DNA of 33,856 nucleotides from Micromonospora sp. KC723 (GTDB lineage: Bacteria; Actinomycetota; Actinomycetes; Mycobacteriales; Micromonosporaceae). Under the pieces are notes generated by a model. The model was not told the origin of the DNA. It made no database searches and saw only the letters and a program-made list of their open reading frames with translations. The DNA lies in assembly GCF_004348595.1 (NCBI RefSeq), contig NZ_SMKD01000059.1, forward strand, positions 1 to 33,856, in the 5' to 3' direction. The position numbers and the translations under genes are program-made. Below, piece after piece: positions 31,445-33,856 of the stretch. Every line of letters begins with the position of its first letter. Position 1 is the first letter of the stretch.

Positions 31445-32095
31445 ATGGTCACGGTGGGTGCGTTGGCGGGGATCGGTCTGGTGGCGTTGGGCCTGGTGCT
31501 CACACCCGGGCCCAACATGGTCTACCTGGTGTCCCGGTCGGTGACCCAGGGCCGGCGGGCCGGCTTGGTCTCCCTGCTCGGGGTGGCCGTCGGTTTCCTG
31601 GTCTACCTGGCGGCCGCGGTGGCCGGCATCGCCACGGTGTTCGTGCTGGTGCCGCCGCTGTATACGGCGGTGAAGCTGGCCGGGGCGGCGTACCTGCTCT
31701 GGCTGGCGTGGCGGACGCTGCGGCCGGGCGGCGGTTCGGCGTTCACGCCGACGCCGTTGCCGCCGGACCGGCCCCGCCGGCTGTTCACGATGGGGCTGGT
31801 CACCAACCTGCTCAACCCGAAGATCGCGATCCTGTACGTGTCGCTGCTGCCCCAGTTCGTCGACCCGGCACGCGGGCAGGTGGCCGTGCAGAGCCTGTTG
31901 CTCGGCCTCACCCAGATCGCGGTCGCGCTGACGGTCAACGGGCTGATCGTGTTGACCGCCGGGTCGGTGTCGGCGTTCCTGACCCGGCGGCCCGGCTGGG
32001 CGCGTGCGCAGCGCTACGTGACGGGCACCGTGCTGGCGGGCCTGGCGGTGGGTATCGCCGCGGACCGCTCCCGCGCCGCCGTCGCGGTGCCCTGA
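31445..32095 (+). CDS. LysE/RhtB-family amino-acid exporter
   Basis: A 216-residue membrane protein of the LysE superfamily with about six helices. Helix 1 carries the conserved LTPGPNMVYLVSRSVTQGRRAG (19-40, shown in part), and mid-protein there is LFTMGLVTNLLNPKIAILYVSLLPQFVD, the second family signature. Members export basic or neutral amino acids or homoserine lactones; the substrate here is unknown. ATG 31445 is chosen; ATG 31433 is in frame and 12 bases upstream. No LysG-type regulator is adjacent. It converges on the beta-galactosidase gene. Confidence 0.9.
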   Translation: MVTVGALAGIGLVALGLVLTPGPNMVYLVSRSVTQGRRAGLVSLLGVAVGFLVYLAAAVAGIATVFVLVPPLYTAVKLAGAAYLLWLAWRTLRPGGGSAFTPTPLPPDRPRRLFTMGLVTNLLNPKIAILYVSLLPQFVDPARGQVAVQSLLLGLTQIAVALTVNGLIVLTAGSVSAFLTRRPGWARAQRYVTGTVLAGLAVGIAADRSRAAVAVP

Positions 32096-32115
32096 CGCAC
32101 CCGGGCCACTCGGGG

Positions 32116-33856
32116 TCAGGTCTCGCGGATCACGGCGGCACCGCCGGCCGGCACCACCGCCTTGCCGGTGACCGGTGTGTCGGTGAGCAGGTCCACCCCG
32201 TCGGCGGGGACCGGCTGCGGCCGGTCGGTGTGGTTGATCAGGAACAGCCAGCTCGCCTCGCCGGCGCGGCGGCGGACCGCCTCGACGCCGGGTGGCACGT
32301 CCGGGCAGACCGGGTGGGCGCCGGCCGTGCGGGCGGCCTCGACCATCAACTGCCGGTACGTCTCGTCGTCGGGACGGGTCGAGACGTACCAGGCGACCCC
32401 GGCGTCGGACCGGTGCCGGGTCACCGCCGGCCGGCCGTCCAGCGTCCCGCCGGCGTACGCGGTGATGGTCTCCGCGCCGGCCAGGTGCACCGTCTCGGCC
32501 CAGATCCGCCCGGTGCCGGCCGGGGAGAGCGGCACCTGTTCGCCGTCGGCGAGGGGATGGAACTCCTCCACCCGTACCCCCAGCACGTCCCGGAACGCGC
32601 CCGGGTAGCCACCGAGGCGGACCCGGGCGTGCTCGTCGGCGACGCCGCTGAGCCAGGTCACCAGCAGGTGTCCGCCGCGCGCGACGTGCCCGCGTACCCA
32701 GTCGGCGGTGGCGTCGGAGGCGAGGTAGAGCGCGGGCAGCACCAGCAGCCGGTACGCCTCGACGCGGTCGCCCGGGACGACCACGTCGCAGGCGTACCCG
32801 GCGCTCCACAGCGCCCGGTGCGCGGCGGCGACCTCGGCCTGGTGGTCGAGTGCCTCGGACGGCAGACCGGGGTGCTGCAACGCCCAGCCGCTGGCCGCGT
32901 CGTGGACGATCGCGACGGACGCCTCGACGCTGCCCGCGTCGCACTCGGCGATCCGTTCCAGAGTCGCGCCGAGCTGCGCCGCCTCGCGGAAGATCCGGCT
33001 GTCCGGGCCGGCGTGCGGCACCAGCGCGGCGTGGAAGCGTTCGGCCCCGCCGGCCGGGGCCCGCCACTGGAAGAACATCGCTCCCCGCGAGCCGCGCGCG
33101 ACGTGGGAGAGGCTGTGCCGGAACATCCGGCCGGGTTCCTTGGTGTGCATCCGCCGGCCCGTGTAGATCTGGTTCGCGGCGCTCTCCATCAGCAGCCAGG
33201 CCGGTGATCCGCCGCCGGTGGCGTGCCGGGCCCAGCCCCGGGCCAGGTCCGCGGCGAGGGCGGTCTGTTCCTCGGCGCCGCCGTCGACGGCCGACGGGTA
33301 GTGGTCGATCGCCACCAGGTCCACCTCCTGGGCCCAGCGGGCGTGGTCGACCGGCACCCAGTCGCCGAGGACGTAGTTGGTGGTGATCGGCATCCGGGGG
33401 TTGGCGGCGCGCAGCAGGTCCCGCTGCTCGACGTACGCGGCGAGCAGGGTGTCGGACCAGAACCGGCGGAAGTCGAGCAGGTGGCCGGGGTTGGCCAGGT
33501 ACTGGGTGGCGCGGGGGGTGCCGATCTGGGCCCAGTCCGAGTAGTGCTGGCTCCAGAAGCTGGTCACCCAGGCGGCGTTGAGCGTGTCGAGGTCACCGTA
33601 CCGGTGGGCCAGCCAGGCACGGAAGGCCGCCTCGGTGTGCTCGCAGTGGCAGGTGGTGCCGTACTCGTTGTGCACGTGCCACATGGCCAGCGCCGGATGC
33701 TCGGCGTACCGGTCGGCGAGCATCCCGGCGACGCGGCGGGCGGCGGCCCGGTAGGCGGGGGCGGCGGCGCAGTAGGTGTCGCGGCTGCCGTGGTGCAGGC
33801 GCACCCCGGCGGCGGTGACCGGCAGCGCGTCCGGGTGGGCGAGGGTGAACCAGGGC
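32116..33856 (-). CDS. GH42 beta-galactosidase, 5' end outside the window
   Basis: The C-terminal 579 residues of a glycoside hydrolase family 42 beta-galactosidase; the frame stays open to the right edge (PWFTLAHPDALPV at 33855-33817), so about 100 N-terminal residues are missing. The acid/base Glu is in MWHVHNEYG and the nucleophile Glu in WLLMESAANQ. CHCEHTEAAFRAWL, just after HVHNEYGTT, carries the Cys residues of the GH42 zinc site. The beta-galactosidase trimerisation domain (VVVPGDRVEAYRLLVLPALYLASD and after) and the C-terminal beta domain follow. There is no signal peptide in view; most GH42 enzymes are cytoplasmic and act on imported galactosides. Confidence 0.92.
   Translation of the reverse strand, partial: PWFTLAHPDALPVTAAGVRLHHGSRDTYCAAAPAYRAAARRVAGMLADRYAEHPALAMWHVHNEYGTTCHCEHTEAAFRAWLAHRYGDLDTLNAAWVTSFWSQHYSDWAQIGTPRATQYLANPGHLLDFRRFWSDTLLAAYVEQRDLLRAANPRMPITTNYVLGDWVPVDHARWAQEVDLVAIDHYPSAVDGGAEEQTALAADLARGWARHATGGGSPAWLLMESAANQIYTGRRMHTKEPGRMFRHSLSHVARGSRGAMFFQWRAPAGGAERFHAALVPHAGPDSRIFREAAQLGATLERIAECDAGSVEASVAIVHDAASGWALQHPGLPSEALDHQAEVAAAHRALWSAGYACDVVVPGDRVEAYRLLVLPALYLASDATADWVRGHVARGGHLLVTWLSGVADEHARVRLGGYPGAFRDVLGVRVEEFHPLADGEQVPLSPAGTGRIWAETVHLAGAETITAYAGGTLDGRPAVTRHRSDAGVAWYVSTRPDDETYRQLMVEAARTAGAHPVCPDVPPGVEAVRRRAGEASWLFLINHTDRPQPVPADGVDLLTDTPVTGKAVVPAGGAAVIRET

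Noticed and set aside
31361..33067. A 568-codon minus-strand frame across the LysE and GH42 genes
   Set aside because: It spans two real genes in the wrong frame and is Arg/Gly/Pro-rich without domains.

Overview
The window is about 34 kb of very GC-rich actinobacterial DNA. Gene content suggests Micromonosporaceae, probably Micromonospora or a close relative: a secreted GH10 xylanase, a cytochrome bd oxidase, a tandem-MerR (TioE-like) regulator paired with an erythromycin esterase, and HspR-type heat-shock control. The genus is inferred from gene style and was not tested. I see no rRNA, tRNA, CRISPR array or intact transposase.

Layout. (1) 1-2.1 kb: a Xer-like tyrosine recombinase, a SUMF1/FGE-domain gene, and a 28-bp site at 1867-1894 that reads as a chromosome-dimer-resolution (dif) site. 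A second, perfectly symmetrical dif-like inverted repeat overlaps the recombinase start codon at 1007-1032. If the dif call is right, the window is at the replication terminus. (2) 2.1-9.2 kb: GH10 xylanase, SDR oxidoreductase, BCP peroxiredoxin, a conserved actinobacterial protein, cydAB, and a PlsC acyltransferase. (3) 9.2-19.1 kb: a decayed deazaflavin-nitroreductase/hemerythrin gene, GDPD and UMF1-type transporter, thymidine kinase, acyl-CoA dehydrogenase, a DUF6194-like protein, a second tyrosine recombinase, and a MarR/Bcr-type efflux pair. (4) 19.2-22.4 kb: an Hsp20 gene with promoter and HAIR operator, a small membrane protein with a MarR regulator, an acetyltransferase, and the tandem-MerR regulator. 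(5) 22.4-30.2 kb: a resistance-like stretch with erythromycin esterase, two phosphotransferases of the aminoglycoside/macrolide type and an ABC exporter. The exporter is preceded by a 29-codon leader ORF and a hairpin that could control it. A DUF2268 metalloprotease-like gene and the frameshifted remains of a MerR regulator lie inside this stretch, next to a gene-free, locally AT-rich patch. (6) 30.2-33.9 kb: small membrane and acetyltransferase genes, a LysE exporter and a GH42 beta-galactosidase cut by the window edge.

Strongest leads: the dif and dif-like pair bracketing one SUMF1 gene beside a dedicated Xer-like recombinase, the leader ORF with hairpin in front of the ABC exporter, and two genes broken by internal deletions.
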